Source: Hymenopus coronatus
Lineage: Eukaryota > Arthropoda > Insecta > Mantodea > Hymenopodidae
Direction: 5' to 3'
Length of the DNA stretch: 64,000 nt
Assembly (NCBI GenBank): GCA_030762935.1
Contig: CM060880.1
Location: forward strand, 17,353,001-17,417,000
Part shown: one piece after another, positions 1 to 11,174 of the stretch
Layout: every line of letters starts with the position of its first letter
How positions within the stretch are numbered: the stretch's first letter is position 1
The notes under the pieces: model-generated
What the model was told of the DNA's origin: nothing
Databases searched by the model: none
Seen by the model: only the letters and a program-made list of their open reading frames with translations
Made by a program: the position numbers and the translations under genes

Positions 1-205
1 GTAGGACCAGCTTTTAAAAGATTTGACTATCACTTTAACCTATGGTAGTCCCTTATTTCCCTTCTACTTTCAAGGAAGCAAGTAATAAGACTATTTCTGG
101 TAATGCTCACCTTGAAGAACATGTAGATAAAAGAATAATCGTATATAAGGAAAGTTGTTTGTGTAAGTTACAGAAAATTAGGTGAATGAAACACATCAGA
201 TTTTT
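1..205 (+). repeat. HT element, 3' end (cut by window start)
   Basis: Contains the family 3' block (CCCTTATTTCCCTTCTACTT, GCAAGTAATAAGACTATTTC) and the tail ending ACACATCAGATTTTT. The next copy follows directly, giving a tandem junction. Confidence 0.75.
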
Positions 206-713
206 ACTTCCTCTATACGTACTATGTACATAGTGTATAGAGAAGGTATTGCACTCCACCAAAAAATTCGATACCGAGATTTCACCGGAAATATATGTTT
301 TAGGGTCCCCTGTATCCAAAAAAAAAGTATTTTCAGAAAAAGGTCCGTGTGTGTGTGTCCATGTGACTGTGAACACAATAACTCATAAACGAAAAGTCGG
401 TAAAATACCAAACTTGGTATTTAAGTTTAGTACCTTCCAGGAATGCGACACGAAAATTTTGAGAAAAATCCCCCTACCCCAAACTACCCTTTACATGAAA
501 CTTTTTTCGAAAATTTAGATTCTGAAGTTTTTGAGCTATGCTGCCCACAGACACACACACACACGCGGACCTGTTTCTGAAAATGCCTTATTTTGGACTC
601 AGGGGGTCCTAAAACATGTATTTCCGGTGAAAACTCGGTATCGAATTTTTGGGTGGAATACAATACTTCTCTATCCATATGCACATTGCACATACGGGAC
701 TAGAGAAAGTAAT
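206..713. repeat. HT element fold-back: + 5' half joined to - 5' half
   Basis: A + strand 5' end (hairpin at about 207-250, GATTTCACCGGAAATA block, palindrome ACCAAACTTGGT near 410, GGATGCGACACG-like block) runs to about 523. It then meets an inverted 5' part ending with a hairpin and TAGAGAAAGT at about 708. Both termini are therefore 5'-type ends, giving an inverted-repeat unit of about 0.5 kb. Confidence 0.75.
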
Positions 714-1064
714 AGTGTATTTGAACATATTTTTAGATTGAGAATAAAACCCACTTCCAGTATCACAAATATGTCGTTAATAAAGGAAAGTGCATTCTGA
801 AACAGAAGTTCACGTCTACACGGATGGCTCGTACACAGAGAGAAAACTGAGATGTCATTGTTGAATGTGCTTTTGTTGTCTCCTCAGAAGACAAAGAGAC
901 TTTCACAGTAACATTTAAACTTGCTTTCATTTGCTCGGTCTTCCAAACAGAACCTTTTACAATTCAGTGAACAGTCATTTGGTATATACATCAAAACAAA
1001 AATTCTTACATGCATTCAGATTCCGAAGCTGTCGTACTGTTATTTGAGGATAAATATAATTTAC
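714..1064. other. No gene seen
   Basis: AT-rich sequence outside the recognised repeats. No exon-like open frame with splice signals was seen. Confidence 0.5.
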
Positions 1065-1275
1065 ATATATTTTTCGGGTGTAAAAATCCTTAGCATGGCT
1101 TCCTTCGGAAGGGAAATAAAGCCGTTGGTCCCCTTGTCGTAGATTTACGGCACGTAAAAGAACCTCAAGTCTGATAGAGAGGCCTCTGAGCAAAGTTAAG
1201 CGGTCTTTCACGTCCAATTTAGAATGGAACACTGAGAACCACAGTACTTAAGAGCGTCCATAAATAACACGCATT
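1065..1275 (+). mobile_element. SINE-D copy, 5' truncated
   Basis: Shares with the copies at 12.1, 12.4 and 48.6 kb the string TTTTTCGGGTGTAAAAATCC, the CTTCCTTCGGAAGGGAAATA palindrome and the end block GAGCGTCCATAAATAACAC. The tRNA-like head is missing here. Confidence 0.6.
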
Positions 1276-1289
1276 TTTACATCTAATAG

Positions 1290-1850
1290 CCTGTAAGAAA
1301 TTACTTAATAAGCTTATTCTTCTATCTACTTCATGTTAATCGAAGTAAATATTGCAGAAACGGTCTTATTAATTGCTGCCTTGTAAGTAGAAGCGAAATA
1401 AGGGAGTGCACTAGGCTAAACCGATAGTCAAATGTTTTAAAATGTGGCTAATATGGAATTGAAAGCCGCTTTTTGCGTGGCCAGGAATTTAAATGTTCCC
1501 GTATAGAAAAGTGTAAGTATTTTAAAACTGAAACCAATAACAAGGAATATCTCAGAAACGCTTAACTCCACGAAAAAAATTAATAGCATCAATTGCATGT
1601 ATGTTTTCTCAAACGGTGACTTGTCAGCGCTTGGCAACGCAAGGAAACGGATTTCGATCCCATAGCAACCACATTTAAAGCATTTGACTGTCGGTTTAGC
1701 CTAGTGTATTCCCTTATTTCTCTTCTACTTATAAGGAACTAAGTAATAAGACCGTTGCTGGTAATGTTTATCTCGATTATCATGAAGTAGGTTTTAACAA
1801 TAATTTGTAACAGATGCAGAGAAAGTCATGTGAGTGGAACATATAAGGTT
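1290..1850. repeat. HT element fold-back: - 3' half joined to + 3' half
   Basis: An inverted 3' half (AAGCTTATTCTTCTATCTAC, CCTTGTAAGTAGAAGCG, ACCAATAACAAGGAATATCT) runs to about 1,612. It is followed by a direct 3' half ending CAGAGAAAGTCATGTGAGTG. Both termini are 3'-type, the mirror of the composite at 206-713. Confidence 0.7.
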
Positions 1851-1962
1851 TTTTTTTACTCAAAACATATATTTACGGCGAAATCTGGACATTGAATTTT
1901 TGGTTGGAATACAATATTTTCTTTAGCTACTATGTGTATTTATACGGGCTAGAGTAACTAAA
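1851..1962 (-). repeat. HT element, 5' end fragment
   Basis: Inverted 5' block with GAATTTTTGGTTGGAATACA followed by a decayed hairpin and GGGCTAGAG. Confidence 0.6.
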
Positions 1963-2540
1963 AGTAATTAGACCTACAAAATTCACTCTTATGATGTTTG
2001 TAGAGATGTGAAATATGGGAATGGCTTGTATGAGGTCTGTTTAAAGAAGCAAGGTCGAGGGTCAGGTTGAAATACAGCCTACTTTCACTGCTGTGTTATT
2101 TTCCTTTCTTTTGTTAACATCTCTGGTCCATTATTTCCTTGGCAGCAGGTTTAAAAGGGGCTTACCCGCATTGGCGAAGCTGTCAGAGATAAACAAAACA
2201 CTACGGGGAGATGTTTCAAGGCGTTGCCAATAGATGGCTGCAGCTGGTGCAGCAATTTGATACGTCAGCCAAGGGAAAAGGGAATCGTGCAATAGTGGCG
2301 TAAGGTAACTTAACACAAGGCCTTGGAAGTGCGAGTCCGCAGATCGTGCCCCGGCACAGGCAAGGACAGCCTTTCACCGCCAGGAGAGATTTACTGCAGT
2401 TGTACCGACCCACACACAGCCATTCTGTCGGCCTTGCAACTTGTTCTGACAAAGACTTGCATCTAAAGCAAGAATACTAGCAAATGCTCAAGCTACACAG
2501 GGAGTAGCAAAGTTTCAAATTTAAACATTTCTGTATAGCT
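1963..2540. other. Unassigned sequence, no gene seen
   Basis: Slightly GC-richer than its surroundings. Several short open frames on the minus strand overlap one another, but none has clear splice sites or a recognisable product. Confidence 0.4.
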
Positions 2541-2543
2541 TTT

Positions 2544-3218
2544 TACTTTCTCTAGCCCCGTATGTACAATGTACATAGTGGATACAGAAGGTATTGTATT
2601 CCACCCAAAAATCATTACCAAGATTTCACCGGAAATACATGTTTTGAGACCCCCTGAATCCAAAAATAGCATTTTCAGAAAAAGGTCCGCGTGCGTGCGT
2701 GTGTGTGGACAGCATAGCTCAAAAATGAAAAGACAGTTGGATACCAAACTTGGTATTTAAGTTTGGTATCTGCTAAGGATGCGACACGAAGATTTTCAAG
2801 AAAGTCCCCCACCAAAAACTACCTTTTACATGGAAAAAAATCGAAAAATTTGTTTTTCTCAAAAATGGCTCTAACGATTTTGATTAAAATATTGTATACC
2901 AAGGATATTTATATGACAAATAAAATGTACATCTTGAATTTTCTGTGAAAGGGTAGTTAGGGGGGCGGGGATTTTCTTCAAAATCTTCGTGTTGTATCCT
3001 TGGAAGATACCAAACTTGAGTACCAAGTTTTGTATTTAACGGACTTTTCATTTTTGAGTATGCTGCCCACACACACCCACACACATATAGACACTTTTCT
3101 AAAAATGTGTTGTGTTTTATCCAGGGGTGTTTAAACATATTTCCGTGAAATCTTGGTATCGAATTTTTGGGTGCAATACAACACCTTCTTTATACACAAT
3201 ATACGTGCAGAGAAAGTA
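2544..3218. repeat. HT element fold-back of two 5' halves
   Basis: A + 5' half (GCCCC hairpin subtype, then blocks up to CTTGAATTTTCTG at 2,946) abuts a - 5' half beginning AAAGGGTAGTTAGG and ending GCAGAGAAAGTATAAG. Size is about 675 bp. Confidence 0.75.
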
Positions 3219-3330
3219 TAAGTTGAAAATTTTAACCTCAAAAATTGATAATTTGTCCACAAAAATATATTTTTAAAATATTACTATCAGTGTTAGGATA
3301 ATTTTGTCCTTTTAAATATTATTATAGACA

Positions 3331-3457
3331 TGAGGGTCATCCAAAAAGTAACGAATGAATTGACGTAACTAAATAATAATGAAAGATATGAACACAAAAC
3401 TTTTTTACAAAGTTACAGTATCTAACTCTATTTCTCTATTCTGTCATTTAAGATAAG
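3331..3457 (+). mobile_element. Solo left end of a mariner-like element
   Basis: GAGGGTCATCCAAAAAGTAA, then a block on the pattern TGACGTAACTAAAT...AACGAAAGAT...ACAAAGTTACAGTA, matches the left end of the mariner relic at 61,945 over about 115 bases. No right end or coding part follows; an HT fragment begins directly after. Confidence 0.6.
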
Positions 3458-4820
3458 TATCCCCAAGGACGCGACACGAAGATTTTCAAGAACATCCACC
3501 CACCTTTACATGGAAGAATTTTCGAAAATGTTTATTTTCTCAAAAATGACTCTTAAGGATTTTGATTAAAATATCGTATATTAAAGATATTTACATGACA
3601 AATTATATGTATATCTAGAAGTTTCTGGGAATAACCTCTGAAGACTTCTTTATTCTGTATGAATTTTGCATAACTGGTAAACCATAAGAGATAGGCAAAA
3701 ACTTACTATACAAAAAATATATGTAGATCTCATTAAAACACAATTTATTTCATATACATGTTTTTCTAGAACTGGCCGTTTCTGAGACATTCTTGTTATT
3801 TAGTTCCAGCTATACTTTTCTTATACGGTAATTTGTCAACTCCTGGCCATATAAAGGAATTTCAATTACGTAGCGACTAGCTTTTAGAAGTTTTGACATA
3901 CTTTAGCTCTTATACTTACAAAGAAGATCTATTTAGAAATTTCTGCTGATTTTATTTCGATTAACATGAAGTAGATAGAAGAATAAACTTTTAAAAATCT
4001 GATGTGTTCAATCACATAATTATCTCTTGTAACTAGACGGGAAGTAAGGGAGTTCCATAGGCTAAAGCGATAGGCAAATCTTTTACAATCTGGTTGCTAT
4101 GTGACTGAAGTTTCTTTGTTTGTATGGACAGAAGTTGACAAATTCCCGTATGAGAAAAGTATAAGTATTTTAAAGCTGAAACCAATAACAAGGAATATCT
4201 AAGAAACGGCCAACTCCACGAAAAAAATGTATATAACATAAATTGTGTGTCTTAACGACCTCTACAGTGTTTGTTAAGTAAGTTGTTGTCTATTCTCTTA
4301 CGGTTTACCAGTTATGCAAAATTCATCCAGAATAAACGTCTTCAGAGGTTATTCCCAGAAAATTGAAGATATGCATTTTATCTGAAATATAAATATCTTT
4401 AATATACGATCGTTTAATCAAAATCGTTAAGACCCATTTTTTAGAAAATAAAAACTTTCTGAAATTCTCCCATGTAAAGGGTAAGGGTAGTTGGGGTGGG
4501 GGGATTTTCTTGAAAGTCTTCCTGTCGCATCCTTGGAAGATACAGTTTGGTATTTTACCGACTTTTCGTTTTTGAATTATCGTGTTCACAGATACACGGA
4601 AACACACACACAAGGGCGTGTTTACAAAAAATGTTTTATTTGGATACAGGGGACCCTCAAACGTCCATTTCGGTGAAATCTCGTTATCGAATTTTTGGGT
4701 GGAATACAATACCTTCTCTATACATGATATACATCACACGTGTGTAAAGAAAGTAAAAATAATTTGTTACAGAGATGTATAGAGCAAGTGATATAAATGG
4801 CACACATCAGATTTTTAAGA
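3458..4820. repeat. HT cluster: truncated + copy, near-full - copy, + 3' end
   Basis: A 5'-truncated + copy covers 3,458-3,990. A - copy from AAAAATCTGATGTGTTC (3,991) to the hairpin and AAAGAAAGTAAAAAT (4,757) follows. A 60-base + 3' end (CACACATCAGATTTTT) closes the cluster. The - copy may have inserted into the + copy. Confidence 0.7.
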
Positions 4821-5310
4821 GTTACGTGGTTTATTAGCTGTTTTTAAATATGAGCGTAAAACTGATTTGTTTATTTCAGTTTTAATGGTATCATTTTTTA
4901 CCCCAAACTCTCCACTTGTCACACAAGATTCACAACACCACTTGAGGGTTTTTGTGTTGTTACGCTTAGTATTTCAGTTAATATATCACGCTGTGAATCA
5001 ATGTTGACATCACGCCCGAGCGAAGTTTAATACCTGCATTCATTTCTAACAATGCAAAACAAAACAGATGCCTTTATTATGTAAAATCGCTTTCTAATTA
5101 TTGATTACTCCAGTCCCTTTCTTGCTAGAGGAGTGTTAAGTGCACTATAAAAATCTGTCATGCCGAAACCATCAACATCTCTGATTTCAGTCGCGTGCAA
5201 AACAGTCCGATATAATGAGCTGCGTGTTAAGTTGGTAAGGTATTGATAAAACAGCTCTTACCAAATTCATTGTTCCACCTCATCCATTATCTGGTACGAG
5301 GGCCTTCTAT
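4821..5310. other. Unassigned sequence, no gene seen
   Basis: AT-rich, no recognised repeat, no convincing exon. Confidence 0.4.
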
Positions 5311-6345
5311 AAGTACACGTACTGCGTATAGAGAAAGTATTGTATTGCACCCAAAAATTTGATACCGAGATTTCACCGGAAATATATGTTTTGAGACTCC
5401 CTGAATCAAAAAAAAGCAGTTATAGAAAAATGTGTGTGTGTCAAAGACAATTAAATACCAAACTTGGTATTTAAAGATCTTCAACCACCCTTTCCATGGA
5501 AAAATTGTCCAAAATTTTGATTTTCTCTAAAAAGGCTTTAGCAATTTTGATTAAAGTCTCTTATATTTAAGGTACATACATGACAAATAAAAGATATATC
5601 TTGAATTTTCTGGGAATAAGCTTCCGAAGACTACTTTATTCTGGATGAATTTTACGGAGTTTTGCATAACTGACAAACCATAAGATACATTTTTTTCATG
5701 GAGTTGATAGTTTTTTAGATATTCCTTGTTATTGGTTCCAGCTTTAAAAACCCTATACTTTTCTCATACAGGTTTTTAACTCCTATCCATACAAGGGAAC
5801 TTCAGTTACATAGCAACCAGCTTTTGACTATCACTTGAACCTATTGTACTCCCTTATTTCGCTTCTACTAACAAGGAAGCAAGTAATAAGACTATTTATG
5901 CTAATTTTTCCTCGATTAGCATGAAGTAAATAGAAGCATTAGGCTTTGCTTTTAACAATAATTTGTTGCAGAGATGTAGAGAAAGTCATGTGAATGGAGT
6001 ACATCAGATTCTTTTTTCATGAATTTGACAGTTTTCGAGATATTCTTTATTATTGGTTTCAGTTTTAAAATACTTAAACTTTCTTCATACGGGAACTTGT
6101 CAACTCCTGGCCTCGCAAAGAAACGGATTTCAATCCCATAGCAACTACATTTTAAAACATTTGACTGTCGGTTTAGTCTAGTATATTCCCTTATTTCCCT
6201 TCTAATATAAGGAACTAAGCAATAAGACCATTTCTTCTAAGGTTTATCTTGATTAGCATGAAGTAGATAGAAGTATAAGCTTACTAACAATAATTTGTTA
6301 CAAAGTTTTACAAAATGTCATGTGAACACAGATTTTTTTTTTAAA
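5311..6345 (+). repeat. HT element, near full, followed by a tandem 3' half
   Basis: The first copy runs from the hairpin remnant at 5,318 to GAGTACATCAGATTCTTTTT at about 6,017, with the palindrome ACCAAACTTGGT near 5,460. A second, 3'-half copy follows head-to-tail to about 6,345. Confidence 0.7.
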
Positions 6346-6459
6346 TTGTTTCATTTATATAGCCCCGTTTAATATTTTAGGTCATATCGGGGGTTTGCAT
6401 TAGAAACAAGTCGTTATCTAAAGGTTCTTTACGTTGGGTTTAAATCGCCCCCCCCCCTC

Positions 6460-6460
<1 letters not shown>
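6345..6460 (-). mobile_element. SINE-B 3' end fragment
   Basis: TATATAGCCCCGTTTAATAT and GGTCATATCGGGGG match the 3' ends of the copies near 51.85 and 61.0 kb. No tRNA-like head is present here. Confidence 0.5.

Positions 6461-6505
<45 letters not shown>
6461..6505. repeat. (CA)n microsatellite
   Basis: About 22 AC units, following a C run, at the end of the SINE-B fragment and not inside an HT element. Confidence 0.95.
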
Positions 6506-6506
<1 letters not shown>

Positions 6507-6782
6507 TCATTCTTAGATACATATTTCCTTATGAAACTCTTGAAAACATCATAAAATACGCCGTTTCTTGTATCATTGTACACAAACTCGCATGAATTTC
6601 TATACACACAGTATTTACACAACCCACAAGTCACGTGACCTTCAGTTTTGTTGTTGACCCCTTGCGCAGTGGACCATTTCGCTCTTTGTCTTATATCTCT
6701 ATGGAACACAACTGATAAGGGAATTATGCCAACATTAAAAAAGAAAATAAGTATAGGAAACCAAAAAACCATCGGAACTTTT
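6506..6782. other. Unassigned sequence, no gene seen
   Basis: The minus-strand open frame over this stretch begins inside the HT copy at 6,783 and ends in the CA repeat, so it is not considered a gene. Confidence 0.4.
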
Positions 6783-8097
6783 TTTCTTTCTCTAGCACGT
6801 ATGTAGAATGTACATAGTGGACAGAGAAGGTGTTGTATTCCACTCAAAAATTCGATACCGAGATTTCACCGGAAATACATGTTTTGAGACTCCCTGGATC
6901 CGAAAAAAAATTTTTTAAGAGCATGTGTGTGCGAGTGTGTGAAAATGGCGTGCTCCATTCACATGACTTTCTCTACATATCTGTAACAAATTATTGATAA
7001 TCGAGAAATATTATCAGAAACGGACTTATTACTTGCTTCCTCGTAAGTAGAAGGGAAATAAGGGAATAGCTAACATAAACTGACAATCACACGTTTTAAA
7101 ATGTGGTTGCTATGGAATTGAAGTCCGTTTCTTTGCGTGGTCAGGAGTTGTCAAGTTTGTGTATGAGAATACTTTAAATACTTTAAAACTGAAACTAATA
7201 ACGGGGAATATCTCGAAAACGGCCAACTCCACGAAAAAATGTTTATGACATAAATTGTGTGATTTATGGAGATCTACATTTTTCGTGTAGTAAATATTGT
7301 CTAACTCTTACGGTTTACCAGTTATGCAAAGTTCAGAAAATATCCAGAATAAAGAGGTCTTAAGAGGTTACTCTCAGAAAATTCAAGATGTTTATTTCTC
7401 TTGTAAAAATGTTAAACGTGAAACTTTAATAGAAATCCTTACAACCATTTTTGAGAAAACAAAAATTTCCGAAACTTCTTCCATGTAAAGAGTAGTTGGG
7501 GCGGGTAGATTTTCTTGAAAAACTTGTATCGCATCCTTGGAAGATACTGAACTTAAATATCAAGTTTGGTATTTAACGGGCTTTTCGTTTTTGATCTATG
7601 CTGCCCAGACACATATACGGGCAATTCTCTAAAATACTTTTTTTATTCAGGGGGGTCCCAAAACCTATATTTCCGTTCAGATTTGTATCTGAAGGTTGCG
7701 ACACGACGATGTTCAATAAAATACCCCAACTAACCTTTTCATTGAACATTTTTCGAACAGTTTGATTTTCTCAAACATGGCTCTTAACGATTCTTAAATA
7801 TAAACTGTATCTTAAAAACATATACTTACCAAATAAAATGTATATCCTGATTTTCTGGGAATAGCTTCTGTTCATTCTGGATGAATTTTGCTTAACTGGT
7901 AAACCGTAAGAAATGGATAAAAACTTAGTATGCAAAAAATTTAGATCTCGTTAAAACACAGAATGTATATCATATACATTTTTATTGCAGAGTTTAGCGC
8001 TTGCGAGATATACCCTAATATTAGTTTCAATTTTAAACTACGATCTTCTTAAACGGGGCCATCTTTCATTTCATATCTCTTTTGTTTTTGAAAAAAT
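6783..8097. repeat. HT cluster: + 5' end, - copy, + copy
   Basis: A + 5' end covers 6,783-6,941. A - copy runs 6,942-7,675 (CTCCATTCACATGACTTTCT to the CCGTTCAGA region) and has lost its hairpin. A + copy from 7,676 is interrupted at 8,097 by SINE-A and resumes at 8,363-8,430. Confidence 0.65.
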
Positions 8098-8362
8098 TGA
8101 TTTTTTTTTTTTTTTTTTTTTGTAGTATAACGTCCTTTAACCTGGTTTGGTCATATCGGACGATGAATGCTGTTGATGATATGATGCTCAAATGATCTCG
8201 GGGTCCATGGAGCTTAAAGTTACTCGGCATTCGTCTTCTCAGGATAAGGGAAAACCCCGAAAAAAAACCTTACTCGGTTAACTCACCCTAAGCGAGATTC
8301 GAACTCACGACCTTTTGAATGTGAGGCAGACACGCTACCACCACACTACCCAGGCAGGTTAA
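8098..8362 (-). mobile_element. SINE-A, near full length, inserted in an HT element
   Basis: Read on the minus strand it has a tRNA-like head with a B-box (GGTCGTGAGTTCGAATCTCG), a body (GATCATTTGAGCATCAT, CGTCCGATATGACC), the tail GGTTAAAGGACGTTA and an A-run of over 20. HT 3' sequence continues on the far side (GCTTTAGCTTAATGTATGCT), showing that the SINE landed in an older HT copy. Confidence 0.8.
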
Positions 8363-8470
8363 TTAACTGTTGCTTTAGCTTAATGTATGCTATTACTTTC
8401 CTTCTGCTTGTAAGGAACTAAGTTGTAAAACCAATAATATTCATAAAATCCTATTTGTCTTAACGTATGC
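8363..8470 (+). repeat. HT element 3' part continued beyond SINE-A
   Basis: CTTTCCTTCTGCTTGTAAGG and the following AACTAAGT block continue the copy interrupted at 8,097. Confidence 0.6.
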
Positions 8471-8544
8471 TTGCACCGAAATCACTGCAACTTGATGTCC
8501 ATATCATACATTTCAGATCTCTTTGTATTGTTACATTCTATTGT

Positions 8545-8986
8545 TACTTTCTCTACATGTACTATGCACATAGTGTATAGAGAAGGTATTTTAATGCACC
8601 CAAAAATTCGATACCGAGATTTCACCGGAAATACATGTTTTGGGTCACCCTGAAACTAACAAAAAAAAAATCTGGAAAAAGGTCCAAGTGTGTGTATGTG
8701 TGGACAGCATAGCTCAGAAACGAAAAAACCGTTAAATACCAAACTTGGTGTTTTAAGTTTAGTATCTTGCAAGGATGCGACACGAAGATTTTCAAGTAAA
8801 TTCCCCCAAACATTTCTCAAAAATGGCTCTAACGATTTTGATTAAAATATCGTTTATTAGAGATATTTTGGATTCAGAGGGACCCAAAACATGCATTTCC
8901 GGTGAAATCTCGGTATTGAGTTTTTGGGTGGAATACAACACCTTCTCTATGTAATATGGACACAGTACGTGTAGAGAAAGTAACAT
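8545..8986. repeat. HT element fold-back of two 5' parts
   Basis: A + 5' half (hairpin at 8,549-8,590) runs to about 8,868. A - 5' end then runs from GGATTCAGAGGGACCC to the hairpin and GTAGAGAAAGTAAC. Confidence 0.75.
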
Positions 8987-9453
8987 AAAAAAATCCGTCA
9001 TCCATCAAAACTAATTTTTTTTCCCGTCATGCAAGTCAAGTTGTGAAGCCTGCTTCAGCCATCCCACTTGGGGTCGATTTCCTTTTGTTTCGAGACATTT
9101 GGTGCCGTTCTGAATTTACAAAGACAGACTTGAGCTGTGTTCCCGGCCGGATGTGAACACGCGACCGTTGGTACTTATATAATAGAAATATTTACGACAT
9201 GGACAAGTGGCGCAAATGATGCTGCAACGGCGATTACAAATCTGCAGACGGTAGGCGTACTTGATGATATAATGACGTGACGTAGGCGATGACTTCGTTC
9301 CCATGTCGAGTAGAGGCGTAGGTATGGGCATGGTTATGGTGTGTCAGTCATAGTTATCAGCTCTTTGCTGCAACTTTTGTTTTTAATTATACTAAGCAAC
9401 ATAGCCAGGTTTCCCTTAAGGACACGTATCACTCAAAGTTTGAAATTCCAAAT
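8987..9453. other. Unassigned sequence, no gene seen
   Basis: Mixed composition with no recognised repeat. A GTGAACACGCGACC stretch near 9,160 faintly resembles a tRNA B-box on the minus strand. Confidence 0.35.
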
Positions 9454-10332
9454 TCTTACTTTCTCTACACGTACTAGGTACATAGTGTATAGAGAAGGTA
9501 TTGTATTGCACCCAGAAATTCGATACTGAGATTTCACAAGACATACGCATTTTAGGGTCCCCTGTATAAAAAAAATTAGAAAAAGGTTCATGTTTCTGTG
9601 AACACGATAACTCAAAAACGAAAATTACGTAAAATACCAAACTTGGTATTTAATTTTATTATTTTCTAATGATGTGACATGAATATTTTGAGACAAATCC
9701 CCCCACCTCAAACTACCCTTTACATGGAAAAAATTTCGAAAATTTGGTTTTCTTAAAAATTACTAACGATTTTGGTTACAATATTGTGTATTAAAGATAT
9801 TTATGTGACAAATAAGATGTTTATCTTGAATTTTCTGGCAATAGCCTCTAAAGACCTTTTTATTGTGGATGAATTTTGCTGGATTTTGCGTAATTAGTAA
9901 ACCGTAAGATAGACAAAAACTTAGTATACAAAAAATGTAGATCTCGTTAAAATACACAATTTATGAAATAAATCTACATTTTTTTTCGTGGAGTTTACCG
10001 TTTCCGACATATTCCTTGTTATTAGTTTCAATTGTAAAGTGCTTATACTTTTCTCAGATAAGAAGTATCCGTTTTTATTTTGTTCTACTCCTGGCCAAGA
10101 TTAGAAGCGATTTGCAATGGCAATCGCATAACGACAGCTTTTAAAACATTTGAATATCACTTAAGCCTAGCGCACTCCGTTAGTTCCCTTCTCTTATAAG
10201 GACCTAAGTAATAAGAAGATTGTACTATTTTTTATCTCCATTAGCATGGTGTACAAAGAAGAATAGCCTTTTGTAAGAAGTTTGTAGAGTAGCTAGAGAA
10301 AGTCATGTGAGTGTAACACATCAGAGTTTTAT
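9454..10332 (+). repeat. HT element, full length (~880 bp)
   Basis: Runs from TTACTTTCTCTACACGTACT through every family block to GAGAAAGTCATGTGAGTGTA and ACACATCAGAG. Confidence 0.85.
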
Positions 10333-10439
10333 ATTCAGGAATGTTTCAATTATTTTATGGAATTAAAATTATTAAAAAGTCAATTTTTTTTTGTGATTTT
10401 TCGTGAAATTTCAGTCATATGTACATACCCTTAATACGA

Positions 10440-10900
10440 GTTGATAGTTATGTATGATGTTGGAGCGTAAAGTTATGGTTTATTATCCGAGTGGGAATAT
10501 TGTGAAACTCAACTGCCTCTTGTTTCACAACCACGCGAATTAAAAAGAAATTTTAGGCTCGCGTATCGTATAATGTTTTTCTACGAGAATTTTCTAACAT
10601 TAAAAGAAAAGCAACGAAAGATGAAATAAGTTTGAGGTTAAGTTTGTGCCTTTCACCAAGAGTTATAGTTCGTCCTTTTCTAAAAACCAAATCATACATT
10701 TCTCATATTGTGCCTCATAAACTTTTCGGGATTTAGTAGATAGTAAAATTGATTCTGCTTCATTCGCAACTCTAAGGATATCATAATTCTCAAAGTCTAC
10801 CATTTCTCAAAATACATCACAGAACAATAATAATATTGGTATTGGTTTGTCACGGCCTACTATAATTTTAATTCTTAGTAATAGTAAACGTATGATCTAT
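10440..10900 (+). repeat. Repeat F, copy 1
   Basis: Shares TTCTACGAGAATTTTCT, ATTAAAAGAAAAGCAACGAA and TTTGAGGTTAAGTTTG with 60,705-60,985. Both also contain a motif on the pattern GGCC(G/A)TGACAAACCAAT, in opposite orientations. No coding frame; unidentified family. Confidence 0.55.
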
Positions 10901-11174
10901 ATCTGTTTATTTTGGCGAGCGTAAAGTTGGAACAAAATTACTTTACGCTTAGTGCACTTCTTTGCACGTGGATTCGGTAAAAATCAAGTTTGCGATCTGA
11001 AATGATCTCGTAAACTACTCAGTTACTCTTGTTCGTACAAAAAGTATATTATTTTAACGCTAATTAATAATAAAACAATAGGTAAATAAACAAGTAAAAT
11101 TGCACACTGTTCAAGATACTCATATTCAACAATTTATTTTTTTTTCACCATGAACTTGTGTGTTATTTGCATCT
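10901..11174. other. Unassigned AT-rich sequence
   Basis: No recognised repeat or exon. Confidence 0.4.

Noticed and set aside
182..518. Recurrent 60-100 codon frames giving similar peptides across the window (MYIVYREGI..., VCVCVC...)
   Set aside because: They coincide with HT element copies in all frames and both strands, are broken at different places in each copy, and include microsatellite translations. No shared conserved frame was seen.
6458..6847. 129-codon minus-strand frame ending in a Cys/Val run
   Set aside because: It starts in an HT fragment and ends in the (CA)n repeat; the middle has no recognisable domain.
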